Positions 1-9,602 of a stretch of 57,167 bases of DNA are shown piece by piece. A program made the translations under genes and the position numbers. The stretch comes from Succinivibrio sp. (lineage in GTDB: Bacteria > Pseudomonadota > Gammaproteobacteria > Enterobacterales > Succinivibrionaceae). The notes below the pieces were generated by a model, which saw only the letters and a program-made list of their open reading frames with translations, did not search any database and was not told the DNA's origin. The stretch is taken from NCBI GenBank assembly GCA_017469335.1, contig JAFUGP010000174.1, positions 1 through 57,167 on the forward strand, in the 5' to 3' direction. The first letter of the stretch is position 1, and every line of letters starts with the position of its first letter.

Positions 1-125
1 GGATATTCTAGAATACTGTGTGAGATCGCACGCGTCCCAACGCGACATAGACAAGGGCAAGAACTACCCCGCACTTACCGCTAAAATTGCAGCGGGGGTC
101 GCGGCATGAGGCCGGAAAAGCTTAA

Positions 126-851
126 GTACGGGGGCATGATTTTAAAAGAATAATCGGCTCAGAAGAATTCATTAACAACAAGTTGCGTTGGTGCCTTTGG
201 TTGGTAGGGGCGTCTGCCGAAAAAATCAGAAAGATACCTCCGATCATGGAAGCAATTGCAGGCGTCAAAGCTATGCGTGAAGCCAGCCCTCGCAAGGCTA
301 CCCAAGAGTTGGCTGCAGTGCCAATGCTTTTCGCGGAAATACGCCAACCGCACCACAATTACATTGTGGTTCCAAGAGTGTCTTCGGAAAAAAGAAACTA
401 TATTCCGATGGGTTTTATTGCCCCTGACATAATAGTCAATGATCTTGTTTTAGTTGTCCCGAATGCAGAGCTCTACGATTTTGGCATCTTAGAAAGCTCT
501 GCGCACATGGCGTGGATGCGAACAGTGGCGGGGCGTCTCGAGATGAGATATCGCTATTCAAACACCGTGGTCTACAACAACTTCATCTGGCCCGACGCCA
601 CCGACTCGGAGAAGGAAAAGATAACTGCCACCGCTCAGGCCATTTTGGACGCCCGTGCGCTCTACCCGAAGAGTACGCTTGCCGATCTCTATGACCCTCT
701 CACCATGCCGCCGGAGCTGCGCAAGGCCCACGAGGCCAACGATAAAGCCGTGTTGGCCGCCTACGGACTCAAAACCAATACCCCGGAGAGTGACATAGTC
801 GCTCACCTCTTTAAGCTCTACGCGCGTCACACGCGTAACGGGCGCTCTTGA
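126..851 (+). pseudogene. 3' remnant of an MmeI-type (type IIL) restriction-modification enzyme
   Basis: The frame is open only after an in-frame TAA at 123-125, yet family-like sequence is present from its first codons. The GSEEFINNK and RWCLWL motifs sit at about 155-200, and YRYSNTVVYNNFIWP follows at about 550-595. These resemble the target-recognition and C-terminal segments of single-chain MmeI-like enzymes, which combine nuclease, N6-adenine methyltransferase and recognition domains in roughly 900 residues. Only about the last quarter is present; the nuclease and the methyltransferase motifs are missing. A TTG at 183 or ATG at 246 could start a 200-residue product, but homology begins upstream of both, so this reads as a 5'-truncated gene. 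Positions 2-109 are open in another frame (from the window edge) that I do not recognise. The family call is from motif memory. Confidence 0.72.
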
Positions 852-904
852 CCTACAAAGTAGTCCACTTATGGCCATACTGTGTCAGCACTGAGAACAA
901 GCCC

Positions 905-1630
905 ATGAAAGCAGTCTTTATCACCGGTACCGGTACCGATATCGGCAAGACCTATGTAAGTGCGTACATCTTAAAGTCGCTCACCGCCAAAGGCCTTAAG
1001 GCGGCTTATTACAAACCTGCCCTGAGCGGCGCCCAGAGCCTGGAACACTCCGATGCAGGCTTCGTAATTAACGCGGCAGGCCTCAGGCAGGAGCTTAAAA
1101 GCGCTGTGGGATATTGGTTCAAAGAGCCGCTCTCCCCTCACCTGGCCGCGCAGCACGAAAATGTGACGCCATCCCTTGAACACATAAGGGATGGCTTTGA
1201 GCGTTTAGCTTTGGATTTTGACTATGTGCTGGTCGAAGGCGCCGGAGGAATTTACACCCCGCTGTACTGCCCGTCATGCCCGACCAAGACCGTGGAAGAC
1301 GCCCGGGCGCACAAGCGCTCCATCGTGCTCTACAGCGCGGTGGCCCAGGAACTCAAACTGCCGGTACTGGTGGTAGCGGATGCCGGGTTGGGCACCATCA
1401 ATCACACCGTACTCACCACCGACCGCCTCAAGGCATTGGAACTTGACTGTAAGGGGGTGATCCTCAATAACTTCAAGCTGGGCAACCTGATGCACGAGGA
1501 TAATCTTGGCATGATTGAAGCTCTGGCCCAAGTGCCGGTGGTGGCAACCCTAGAGCACGCTGCCCTTGAACATTTTCAGTTAGGACTGCCCGGACAGGTT
1601 AATTTTGAGGAGTACTTTGCCGCGCTATGA
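905..1630 (+). CDS. bioD: Dethiobiotin synthetase BioD
   Basis: ATP-dependent ring closure of 7,8-diaminononanoate with CO2 to dethiobiotin, the penultimate biotin step, in the cytosol. The product of 241 residues opens with the BioD P-loop, GTGTDIGKTYVSA, immediately after the start. VLVEGAGG and the VVADAGLGTINH segment are the expected substrate- and nucleotide-binding motifs. I chose the ATG at 905 because the motif lies at residues 6-18, as in other BioD proteins; an earlier TTG at 848 would add an unrelated 19-residue extension. An insertion with a CPSC pair lies before the VVADAG motif. The stop overlaps the bioA start by 4 nt, indicating translational coupling. Confidence 0.95.
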   Translation: MKAVFITGTGTDIGKTYVSAYILKSLTAKGLKAAYYKPALSGAQSLEHSDAGFVINAAGLRQELKSAVGYWFKEPLSPHLAAQHENVTPSLEHIRDGFERLALDFDYVLVEGAGGIYTPLYCPSCPTKTVEDARAHKRSIVLYSAVAQELKLPVLVVADAGLGTINHTVLTTDRLKALELDCKGVILNNFKLGNLMHEDNLGMIEALAQVPVVATLEHAALEHFQLGLPGQVNFEEYFAAL

Positions 1631-3054
1631 ATGATGAGAACATCGCCCCTGCCAAGGCGTTTTTACAGGATACTTACCGCGCCGAGCGCTTAAGCGCTCA
1701 GGAGCTGGTTACCGAGGATCTCAGGCATATCTGGCATCCGGCCACCCAGATGAAGGAGTGCGAACTCTACCCGCCCCTTCCCATTGTGCGTGCCCGGGGA
1801 GCCTGGTTGTACACAGCAGACGGCCGCCGGATCCTCGATATCATCAGCTCCTGGTGGTGCAATCTCCTAGGTCACTGCCATCCTAAAATAAGCGCAGCCC
1901 TCTCCGCGCAGGCCCATAAGCTTGAGCATGTGATCTTCGCCGGCTTCACCCATCCTCTGGCGGTGGAACTTGCCAACCGCCTTTGTGCGCTGCTCCCTGA
2001 GGGTCTGCGCTATTTTAACTTCGCCGACAACGGCTCCTCGGCCGTGGAAATTGCCCTGAAGATGGCCTTTCAGTACCAGATGCAACGGGGACAAAGCGGC
2101 CGGGTGCGCTTTGCCTGTCTCACCGAGGGCTATCACGGCGAAACCATCGGTGCCCTGGCGGTGGGCAGCATGGATCTCTACTCGCGCCTCTACCGTCCGC
2201 TGATGACCGAGCAACTGCACGTCACGGCGCCTGACTGCCTGCGTTGCCCCTGCGGCCAAAAACGCGGGCAGTGTGAATGTCAGTGTCTGCGTTTTGCCAA
2301 GGAAGCCTTAGCCGAGCACGGCCGCGAACTGGCGGCCTTCATCGTAGAGCCCCTGCTGCAGGGGGCTGCGGGCATGCGCATCTACCCCGAGCGCTATTTG
2401 CAGGGGCTTGCCGCCTTATGCAGGGAGCACGACGTGCTGTTAATTGCCGATGAGATAGCCACCGGCTTCGGCCGCACCGGTGCGATGTTTGCCTGTGAAA
2501 AAGCGGGGATCACTCCCGATCTCATGACCCTCTCCAAAGGCATGACCGGTGGCTATCTGCCCATGTCGGTGGTGTGTACCACCCAGGAGATCTATGAGGC
2601 CTTCTACGCTGACTATGGTAGCGGCAAGGCCTTCATGCACTCACATACCTACGCGGGCAATCCTCTGGGCTGTGCTTGTGCCCTGGCGGTGCTGGACGTG
2701 CTGGAACAAGAGCAGATTCTGGAACGATCCCAAAAGATGGCTTTGTACCTGACAGAGCTTATGCGGCACACCTTCAACGAGGTGCCGTATGTGGCCGAAA
2801 CCAGGCAAATCGGACTTATCTGCGCGGTGGAACTGTGCGAGGACACTCAAAGCTTAAAGGCCTTCAAGCCTGAACTGCGTCTGGGCCGGCTCATCTACCA
2901 GGAAGCGCTTGAAAGAGGCCTGTTACTGCGCAACATCGGCGATGTCATCTACTTCAATCCACCGCTTAACATTCAAAAAGACGAGCTGGACTTTGCCGCT
3001 GCCACAGCAAAGGCTGCCTGTGAGGCGGTGTTCGGAAGACTGGGCCTTATCTGA
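1627..3054 (+). CDS. bioA: Adenosylmethionine-8-amino-7-oxononanoate aminotransferase BioA
   Basis: PLP enzyme that moves the amino group of S-adenosylmethionine onto 7-keto-8-aminopelargonate, giving the substrate of BioD. The 475-residue product has the class III aminotransferase pattern: the WHPATQMK substrate motif near the N terminus, SSWWCNLLGHCHP, LLIADEIATGFGRTG, and the PLP lysine in TLSKGMTGGYLP. A Cys-rich insertion (CLRCPCGQKRGQCECQC, about residues 203-219) carries six cysteines. Some relatives carry cysteines at this place, and metal binding is possible but unproven. It overlaps bioD by 4 nt. No other biotin genes (bioB, bioF, bioC) are in the window. Confidence 0.95.
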   Translation: MNDENIAPAKAFLQDTYRAERLSAQELVTEDLRHIWHPATQMKECELYPPLPIVRARGAWLYTADGRRILDIISSWWCNLLGHCHPKISAALSAQAHKLEHVIFAGFTHPLAVELANRLCALLPEGLRYFNFADNGSSAVEIALKMAFQYQMQRGQSGRVRFACLTEGYHGETIGALAVGSMDLYSRLYRPLMTEQLHVTAPDCLRCPCGQKRGQCECQCLRFAKEALAEHGRELAAFIVEPLLQGAAGMRIYPERYLQGLAALCREHDVLLIADEIATGFGRTGAMFACEKAGITPDLMTLSKGMTGGYLPMSVVCTTQEIYEAFYADYGSGKAFMHSHTYAGNPLGCACALAVLDVLEQEQILERSQKMALYLTELMRHTFNEVPYVAETRQIGLICAVELCEDTQSLKAFKPELRLGRLIYQEALERGLLLRNIGDVIYFNPPLNIQKDELDFAAATAKAACEAVFGRLGLI

Positions 3055-3362
3055 CCTGCTTTAAGCGGAGATTAAAAAGCAGTCCATCTGACCTCTTGCG
3101 GGGAGTTCCCTGCCGCAAGCGCAGTGTCCCGGTGAGGACAGAGAGGTGAAGTGTCTGCTTTGCCGCTACAATTTTCCTGTTGTGTGAAACAGATTGCGGC
3201 TAAGATCATCAATCCATGCCACAATGGCAAATGTAGCTACTTTGGGCTGACACTTTAAAAGCACCAACTTACACCGAGCTGACTATGCCTTACAGGCTCT
3301 CTTAGGTCACAGCAGTGCAAGGTTGCCTCACATTGTCACCTGAAGTATGAGGAGAGAGGAGC
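3055..3362. other. Intergenic region between bioA and the chaperone gene
   Basis: About 308 bp without a convincing gene. It holds a short imperfect hairpin (TTGCGG at 3096-3101 with CCGCAA at 3113-3118) and, just before the next gene, a purine-rich GAGGAGAGAGGAG run that serves as its ribosome binding site. I see no strong promoter or T-tracted terminator. Confidence 0.5.
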
Positions 3363-3854
3363 ATGGATAAGATAGAACATCTCAATACCGTCATCCGCGA
3401 ACAGGGACTGCAGCTAGGCGAATTTGACCCTAAAACCGGCATGTCGGTGAGTATGGCCGGCACCGTGCCTCTTTACATGTACGCAGGCCCCGACAACATC
3501 ATGTTCTTCATGGGGGTGACCACCATAGATGAGCGTATACTGCAGCAAAAACCCGATCTGTACCGAGAGCTGCTCATAGCAGGTTCCTTAGGCGGTGATT
3601 TTGGCAATGTGCGCATTGTGCTGGACGCGGCTACCGACATGCTGTGGTTGTGCCGCAGCGCAGCCATTGAGCCCTCCGAGCTTAAGGATGAGGCAGCGGA
3701 TTTCAGCGAGCAGGCCGCTCCGCTGCGCCGTATTTTGCTCAAACAGATGCTGTCGGATGATTATGAGCCGCCTAATGCAGTCTCTCAGATCGCGGCGGCC
3801 GAGGAGTTTGCCGCCCAACCTGCCGGGGCACTCTTAGGTTGGCTTCAAATCTAG
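3363..3854 (+). CDS. CesT/Tir-type type III secretion chaperone family protein
   Basis: An acidic 163-residue protein with the layout of class I type III secretion chaperones: an N-terminal helix, two beta-rich stretches, and the hallmark ELLIAGSLGGDFGNVRIVLD segment (about residues 65-85), which resembles the LLxANxxGxxTGGAxLxLD motif of CesT, SycE and DspF. Such chaperones dimerise and bind the N-terminal region of one or a few effectors, keeping them secretion-competent. A strong SD (GAGAGGAG) precedes the ATG. The gene converges on the 1795-residue gene with about 70 bp between stops, the sort of chaperone/effector adjacency seen for large effectors. No secretion apparatus gene is in the window, so the assignment rests on fold pattern and context. 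Confidence 0.7.
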   Translation: MDKIEHLNTVIREQGLQLGEFDPKTGMSVSMAGTVPLYMYAGPDNIMFFMGVTTIDERILQQKPDLYRELLIAGSLGGDFGNVRIVLDAATDMLWLCRSAAIEPSELKDEAADFSEQAAPLRRILLKQMLSDDYEPPNAVSQIAAAEEFAAQPAGALLGWLQI

Positions 3855-3924
3855 CCCTACTCGTAGTATAAGCACACGTAAGAGAGGGATACCAAGCGGC
3901 ATCCCCCTGTTTGTAGCGCTCCGT

Positions 3925-6900
3925 TTAAGCGACCATGGCCGGCTTGAAGGTAATAATGCGACTGGCCGTGCTGTTGGCATTCTCCGCTAAGGTCACTATC
4001 CCCACTATATTGGTGAGGAACATTTTGTCAGCGCTGCCACTTTGCGTGTTGGTCACTATCTCCAACCGATCGAACTCATAGTTGTTATCGTCATCGGCGG
4101 CCTTCTCCAGCTCCGCGGGGCGATCCCTCAGCTGCTCAATGACCGAGGGCTTGAGCCTCATGACCGTTCTGACCTCACTTATCTTGTTATCCTCCTGCAG
4201 CTTGATCACCTCTTTTAAGGCCTCATCGTTAATCAGGCGCTTGTTGAGCAAGGCGTTAAGATGCGTGGAGGTAAGCTTGCTGCAGCCTATGGTCATGGTG
4301 GCCGAGTCCAGCGGACCGCCGGCCTGCGAGGAAGGCGGGTAATGACGCTCGCTGGAGGTGGTGACCGAGTCGTTGTAGGTGAGTTTCTTCAAGAAATTGT
4401 CATAGTCCTTCTGCATCTGTTCGACGTTCTTGGCAAAGTTCAGGCCCTTCTCGGAGGTATTGGCAGTGAGAACTTTCACCTCCTCGGTCACGAGATTGAC
4501 CAGATCCGAGTCCTTGAGCATGATGCCCTTGGCATCGACCAGTTTCTGAGTACCGACCTTAAGCTGCACCGGCACCGCCTTGCCCGAGACGCTGTAGCTT
4601 TTATCCACGCGCTTGGTGGTCCCGGTAACATCCTCAAACTGCTCGGAGTGGCGCGTGAACTTCATACCCACGCTGGCCGAGCCAAAGGTAATATTGTCAA
4701 GCAGTTTAAGCGCCACGGGATGTGATCCGTCAAACACCGTCTGCAGTTTCTTTTTCTCATCCTTGTCCGAGGCGGTATCGATGGTACTGAGATCCTTATA
4801 ATTGATGGCCTTGAACACGGTCTGCCCCAGATCCAACGATGCCTTCACCTCACCCTCCTGGGTATTGGAACTGCCGGTGGCGGCGGCAGTGGCCGTCTTG
4901 ATATCCATGGGCGTGAGCATCCCGTTTAACATGCGGCTGATAAAGTTGACCGCATCTTCGTCGCTGTTGAACTTGAGATCTGCCACATTCGCGAAACTCG
5001 CGCTGCCCGAGGCCTCGGCCTTCAGGCCGTCCAGCACCCGATCGGAGGCCGAGGCGGTCACCTTGATGCCCAGTTTGGCCAGGTTGGCATGCAGATGCAG
5101 CTTGCCGCTCTCATCGCGGGAGAACACCACGCCGGATTTCTTGAACAGCTCCAGTGACAAGGTGAGCTTGACCGGCAGTTGGTCGATCGGCACTCCGGTC
5201 AGCTTGGCCAGTTTGGCCACATCCACCTTCACATCCTTGGTATGATCGGAGAGCTGGATATGCTCACGGTCAATGCGTCCGATCATCTCTCTTACCACCG
5301 GCACGGTGCGGGCCAAATTGAGCTTCTGCTCGGCCAGCATGGTGGAGGGATTGGAGTTGGTGATGATATCCGAGCGCAGGTTGAAGAAGCGCTCCTTGAG
5401 GCTGTGCCAGGTCTTCTTGAAGCCCAAGTCATTGCCCTGTTCGTTGAGCTTGGCCGCCCCCAGGACCGTGGCGAGGCTCTCGTCGTAGCCGCGCGCGACC
5501 AAAGCCTTGGCCATCAGCGCGCGCGCCGAGGCGCGCTGCTCCTTGCTCATGGAGGGGAAGCGCTGCAGCAGCTCGTCTGAGCCGGAGAGTTTGAGCTTGG
5601 AGGCCGCGTAAGCCCCGGCAAAGAGCAAATCGGCGCGCACGTTGCTGTCAGAGTAGAGCAAATCATTGGCGATGTTGTAGAGCTCTGAGGCATGAGAGTT
5701 ATACGCGACAGTCTCCTTGGTGTTGGCGTCGTTGACAGCGTGAAGCCCCCGCATAAAGGTCTTCGCGGCGCCTTTGAGCGCCTCGCTGCTGCCGGGCCCG
5801 GTCAGTTCGCTCAGATCGATGGTCTCCCGCGCCGAGGGACCTAAGATCGGCTGCGCGGCGAGCATGGCATCGGCCGTCTGCTGCCTTGAGGGAGTAAGCT
5901 CCTCGTTGAAAAACTTCTCAATTAAGGCGTTAAACTGCTCCTCACTCACCTCAGAGCCGGCTTCCATAATCCCCGTCAGACCTGCGGCAAAGGTATTTTC
6001 CTCCTCGCTGTGATTTTTGGCATAAATGTCCAGCGTATCGGGATCGGCCGCCGCCAGAGTGCTGAACATAGCCTTGGTCAGAGCCTGTTTGTCCGCCTTG
6101 GAGAGCGGCTCGGTGGTCAGGGAAGCAGTCAGCTGCTCCTTGAGGGTGCTGTCAGGGTTGGAGATGTCCGTCAGCAGGCTGTCCAGCACAATATCCGCGT
6201 AGAAGGAATTGTCCAGCGCTCCGCCGAAATGTCCCTGACTCATGGCGTTGAGGTTGGGCATCTGGGTCAGCGCGCTCTCAAAGACCTGCCGCGCAGCCTG
6301 GCTGGAGAGATTCTTGACAAAGGTATCGTACGGGATATCCTGCCCCTGCGCGTCCTTCTGCGGCACGTACCTCTCAGGATCGTTGAAGGCCTCATTGTCC
6401 GTGAGCAGTTTGGTGCCCTCACCCTGGAAGCGCAACAAAGCCAGATCGGCGCCGTATTTTGCCATGTACAGCTGACTGTACTTGCGCACCAGAAGTTGGC
6501 CTAGCTTGGGGAGCGGAGACTGCGCGGAGAGTTTGGCGATATTTTTCTCCAGAGCCTCCAGCGCGCGGTCCAATTTGTCGTTTAAGGCCTTCACCTGCGC
6601 ACTGTCAGGGCCAAACTGTGCTTTTTCCTCGGCGGTTATCTCAAGGGGGGCGCCGATATTGGCATCGAGGTACTGCTGTTTGAGGGAAAAGGCGTTAATC
6701 TGCGAGGCCAGCTGCAGATCGCTCTCACTCAGGCGCAGCTCCTCGGGGTAATCCACGCCCAGCTGCGCGAGATTCTGCGTGTTATACAGGTAGAGATCAT
6801 CCACCAGATTGTCACGTAGCATGCTGATGGAAGCGGCAGTCTTGGACATGTTGTCCAACAGGCGTCCGTCCGGCTTGCCCTCGTTGTGGGGAGCCTTGAC

Positions 6901-9312
6901 ATTGGCCTCAAAGGCCTTCAAGAACAGAGGATTATGAATAATGCTCTGATCTTTGAAGTGTTTGTCCAAAAATTCCTTGGAGATCCCCGCGTACCTTTTG
7001 TTCAGTGTGATGATCCGGTCGCGGTGTTCCTTGCTGCCCTTGCACTCTGCGAGCAGTTCATCGGCGTTCAAAGTCTGGTAGCGTTCCTTGCTGAGCACCT
7101 TCTCGTTGATGATCAACGCCTCATTTCTCATCTGATTGAGCGCCAGATTAACCTTGCCTGCCTGCGTGGTGTTCTCCATGGCAGTGCGGTCAAGACGGGT
7201 ACCGAAGGCCTGATTGAGTTTGTCCGAGAGTGCGTCCACCAGACTGCCCTGAGAGTGGGTACGCACCATACCCGAGGAGGTATCCGCCAGGCGCTGCAAC
7301 ACCTTCTCGCTCAACTGCCCCCTAAAGGCCGTAACATGACCCAGACCGCCTGCCATCACCGCGTTTTGTGCGGCAGTGGGGCTTTGTGCGGAGCCTTCCC
7401 GGCCCTGCGCGTTGAATAATTGCAGCGGCGCGTTCTGCGCCCCGCTCTCCAGCACGCTGCGCTGATAGCCCGCGTGCACCAGCGGCATAAAGATGCGATC
7501 TATGGGGCTCAGGCGCTCATCTAAGCTCAGATTGATAAGCGCCGTCAGATCCTGCGCCGTGATCTGTGAAGGCGGCTGCGTCAGGATTTTGCCTACGGTA
7601 CGAACGGCCACGGCATATTGTTCTAGCTGTTCGCCATTTACGTCCGAGATGGCCTTGCCTAACTTATTCATGAGATCCGGAATGTCGGAGAGATACTGCT
7701 TGACCTGGCAGAGGTTGAAATAATACTCGTTGCGGTGAGCGCTCTGCCGGTCCAAAGAGGAGAGTTCATCAAGCAGATTCAGCGTGGCAGCGCCGGCCTG
7801 GGGATTGGTCAGGCCCGCATCGGCGATGCGGTCCATAAAGGCTACCCGATCCTGCGGGGTATTGCAGGCCTGCATGAAATCCTTAAAGAACTGCTCCATG
7901 CCACCTGAACCGGCGAGGGGCTCGAAGGGCTTGAGGTTGAAGTCAGTGCGTCCGAGCAGCCCCAAAAGCCTGGGCAGCTGCCCCATCAGATCGGGGCGCG
8001 TACCGGGAAGCGGAGCCAGAAAATCCCGCAGAGTCTTGAGGGTTCCGGGCGCGTTATCGGGCAGTTTGAGACCGGCAAACTCCGCGCACAGCTGCTCGAT
8101 GACCCGCTGCTGATCCTCAGGCAGCAGATCATGGAGTATGCTCTCTGCCGCTTTTTGCAGCTGCGAGGCAATCCCCGCCGGCTGCTGGGACTGTACGGCG
8201 CTCTTGAGCTGGTCTATGAGCTGATTGGCGGTCTCACTGGAGTGCTTTTGGATGAGGGCAATGATGCTTTGGTTGCCTGCGCCGGCGCTTTGCGCCTGCT
8301 CCAGGAGAATGGAGGCAGAGCTGTCCTGCAACGACTTGTTATTAAGCTCGGTCTTGATCTGATTGTAGAGCTCAAGCTGTTTGGTCGCCTGCTCGTTGCC
8401 GGCTCTGACTATCTCCAGTTTATCTTTAACCCCCAAGGACTCCCTGATGGCGTCAATGCCGGCCCAGGCTGGTATTCCCTGTGCGCCCGGCTTGGTGTCG
8501 CAGGAAAAGGTCACGCGCGGATCGTGGCTCAGATCCACACCCTGAGGATCGGCCAGCACCTGATGCATCTTGGCAAAATTGGCATCAAGCTCGTTTAAGA
8601 AGGCGGATTTCTGCGTGCCGATGAGAGCGGCACTCTGCTGCAGCTGTTTAAGTGCCTGCTGCTGTTCGGAAGTCAGGCCGTCCCTGCTGTACATATTCAC
8701 CACATGGGACAGCTCGTCCTGGGCGTTTTTCAGGCTCTGTGCATCTCCTGCGGCCATCAGCTCGCCTAACTGAGCTTTGACTGCCTGATAGAGATCATGG
8801 TCCTTGGTCACCGCATAGAGCTTGCCGGCTATCTGATCGCACAGCTGCAGATCCAAAAAGGCGCGTTGCTCGGGGGTCTGAGCCTTGGCGTACATCACGG
8901 AGATCCAGTTGCTGTTCTCCGCTTCTTTGCAGCAGGCTTTGATAAAGGCCGCATCACAGGTGTTGGCCCGCTGCTGCAGCTCCAGCAGATGCGGAGCCCG
9001 GTTCTTGATGTTCGAGGGGCTGTATTTGTTGCCAGAGCCGCCGCCGAAGATCCGGCGGAAGAAATCGCGCTCGGTTTTGTTTTTGATGTTCTGACCGCCT
9101 TGGGCCGCGAGGGCCGCCATATCGTCTTCATAAGGCTCAAACTCCTCGCGGGCCACTTTAGCCTCCGCAGAGATTTGGCGCTGCTGATTGACGAGTGACT
9201 CTCCGCTGACCTGTGAGCCCGGGCGCTGTTCAGGCTCCGGGGCACTCAGGTCTGAAAAAGAAAGGTCGTTTAGGTGGACCAGATTGTTTCTGCCGTTGAC
9301 GGATTCTGACAT
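3925..9312 (-). CDS. Giant 1795-residue protein, candidate type III secreted effector
   Basis: I do not recognise the family. I start it at ATG 9312, which has GGGAG about 8 nt upstream; a GTG at 9321 would add three residues. There is no signal peptide or membrane anchor. The first 40 residues are rich in Ser, Asn and polar residues, as in type III signals. Most of the chain (to about residue 1330) looks alpha-helical and Gln/Leu/Ala-rich, with few cysteines. About residues 1370-1700 change to alternating hydrophobic/polar strands (for example GKLHLHANLAKLGIKVTASA), suggesting a beta-rich or barrel-like C-terminal domain. Size and proximity to a CesT-like chaperone recall the AvrE/DspE-DspF pairs, but I saw no clear sequence match. 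The effector role is inference. Confidence 0.6.
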   Translation of the reverse strand: MSESVNGRNNLVHLNDLSFSDLSAPEPEQRPGSQVSGESLVNQQRQISAEAKVAREEFEPYEDDMAALAAQGGQNIKNKTERDFFRRIFGGGSGNKYSPSNIKNRAPHLLELQQRANTCDAAFIKACCKEAENSNWISVMYAKAQTPEQRAFLDLQLCDQIAGKLYAVTKDHDLYQAVKAQLGELMAAGDAQSLKNAQDELSHVVNMYSRDGLTSEQQQALKQLQQSAALIGTQKSAFLNELDANFAKMHQVLADPQGVDLSHDPRVTFSCDTKPGAQGIPAWAGIDAIRESLGVKDKLEIVRAGNEQATKQLELYNQIKTELNNKSLQDSSASILLEQAQSAGAGNQSIIALIQKHSSETANQLIDQLKSAVQSQQPAGIASQLQKAAESILHDLLPEDQQRVIEQLCAEFAGLKLPDNAPGTLKTLRDFLAPLPGTRPDLMGQLPRLLGLLGRTDFNLKPFEPLAGSGGMEQFFKDFMQACNTPQDRVAFMDRIADAGLTNPQAGAATLNLLDELSSLDRQSAHRNEYYFNLCQVKQYLSDIPDLMNKLGKAISDVNGEQLEQYAVAVRTVGKILTQPPSQITAQDLTALINLSLDERLSPIDRIFMPLVHAGYQRSVLESGAQNAPLQLFNAQGREGSAQSPTAAQNAVMAGGLGHVTAFRGQLSEKVLQRLADTSSGMVRTHSQGSLVDALSDKLNQAFGTRLDRTAMENTTQAGKVNLALNQMRNEALIINEKVLSKERYQTLNADELLAECKGSKEHRDRIITLNKRYAGISKEFLDKHFKDQSIIHNPLFLKAFEANVKAPHNEGKPDGRLLDNMSKTAASISMLRDNLVDDLYLYNTQNLAQLGVDYPEELRLSESDLQLASQINAFSLKQQYLDANIGAPLEITAEEKAQFGPDSAQVKALNDKLDRALEALEKNIAKLSAQSPLPKLGQLLVRKYSQLYMAKYGADLALLRFQGEGTKLLTDNEAFNDPERYVPQKDAQGQDIPYDTFVKNLSSQAARQVFESALTQMPNLNAMSQGHFGGALDNSFYADIVLDSLLTDISNPDSTLKEQLTASLTTEPLSKADKQALTKAMFSTLAAADPDTLDIYAKNHSEEENTFAAGLTGIMEAGSEVSEEQFNALIEKFFNEELTPSRQQTADAMLAAQPILGPSARETIDLSELTGPGSSEALKGAAKTFMRGLHAVNDANTKETVAYNSHASELYNIANDLLYSDSNVRADLLFAGAYAASKLKLSGSDELLQRFPSMSKEQRASARALMAKALVARGYDESLATVLGAAKLNEQGNDLGFKKTWHSLKERFFNLRSDIITNSNPSTMLAEQKLNLARTVPVVREMIGRIDREHIQLSDHTKDVKVDVAKLAKLTGVPIDQLPVKLTLSLELFKKSGVVFSRDESGKLHLHANLAKLGIKVTASASDRVLDGLKAEASGSASFANVADLKFNSDEDAVNFISRMLNGMLTPMDIKTATAAATGSSNTQEGEVKASLDLGQTVFKAINYKDLSTIDTASDKDEKKKLQTVFDGSHPVALKLLDNITFGSASVGMKFTRHSEQFEDVTGTTKRVDKSYSVSGKAVPVQLKVGTQKLVDAKGIMLKDSDLVNLVTEEVKVLTANTSEKGLNFAKNVEQMQKDYDNFLKKLTYNDSVTTSSERHYPPSSQAGGPLDSATMTIGCSKLTSTHLNALLNKRLINDEALKEVIKLQEDNKISEVRTVMRLKPSVIEQLRDRPAELEKAADDDNNYEFDRLEIVTNTQSGSADKMFLTNIVGIVTLAENANSTASRIITFKPAMVA

Positions 9313-9531
9313 GGCAATCACTCCCTGCTGTGCGCTCTTAAAAAACCTGAATAGCCCATTTTAACGCAGTTATTGTCTGTAATTTAAGACTGGGATCGAC
9401 AATTTTTATCTTTTTTTGGTGCTACGCACAAAATAATATTCTTCCCCTGCTTTCACCCACTATCAAATAAACGTCGGTGACGGAGTGCTGTGTGATGCCG
9501 CCCAGGGCTCAGCACCTTGTACTGCAGGCAT

Positions 9532-9558
9532 AAAAAAGGCCGGCAAAGCCGGCCCTTT
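9532..9558 (-). terminator. Intrinsic terminator of the galactanase gene
   Basis: A perfect 7-bp GGCCGGC/GCCGGCC stem with a 3-nt loop (9538-9554). Read on the minus strand it is followed by six T residues (9537-9532), about 45 nt after the galactanase stop. Confidence 0.9.
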
Positions 9559-9602
9559 CACTGCATTAAGCCCTGCTTTTTGAGCAGGTCGATTACTGCT
9601 TA

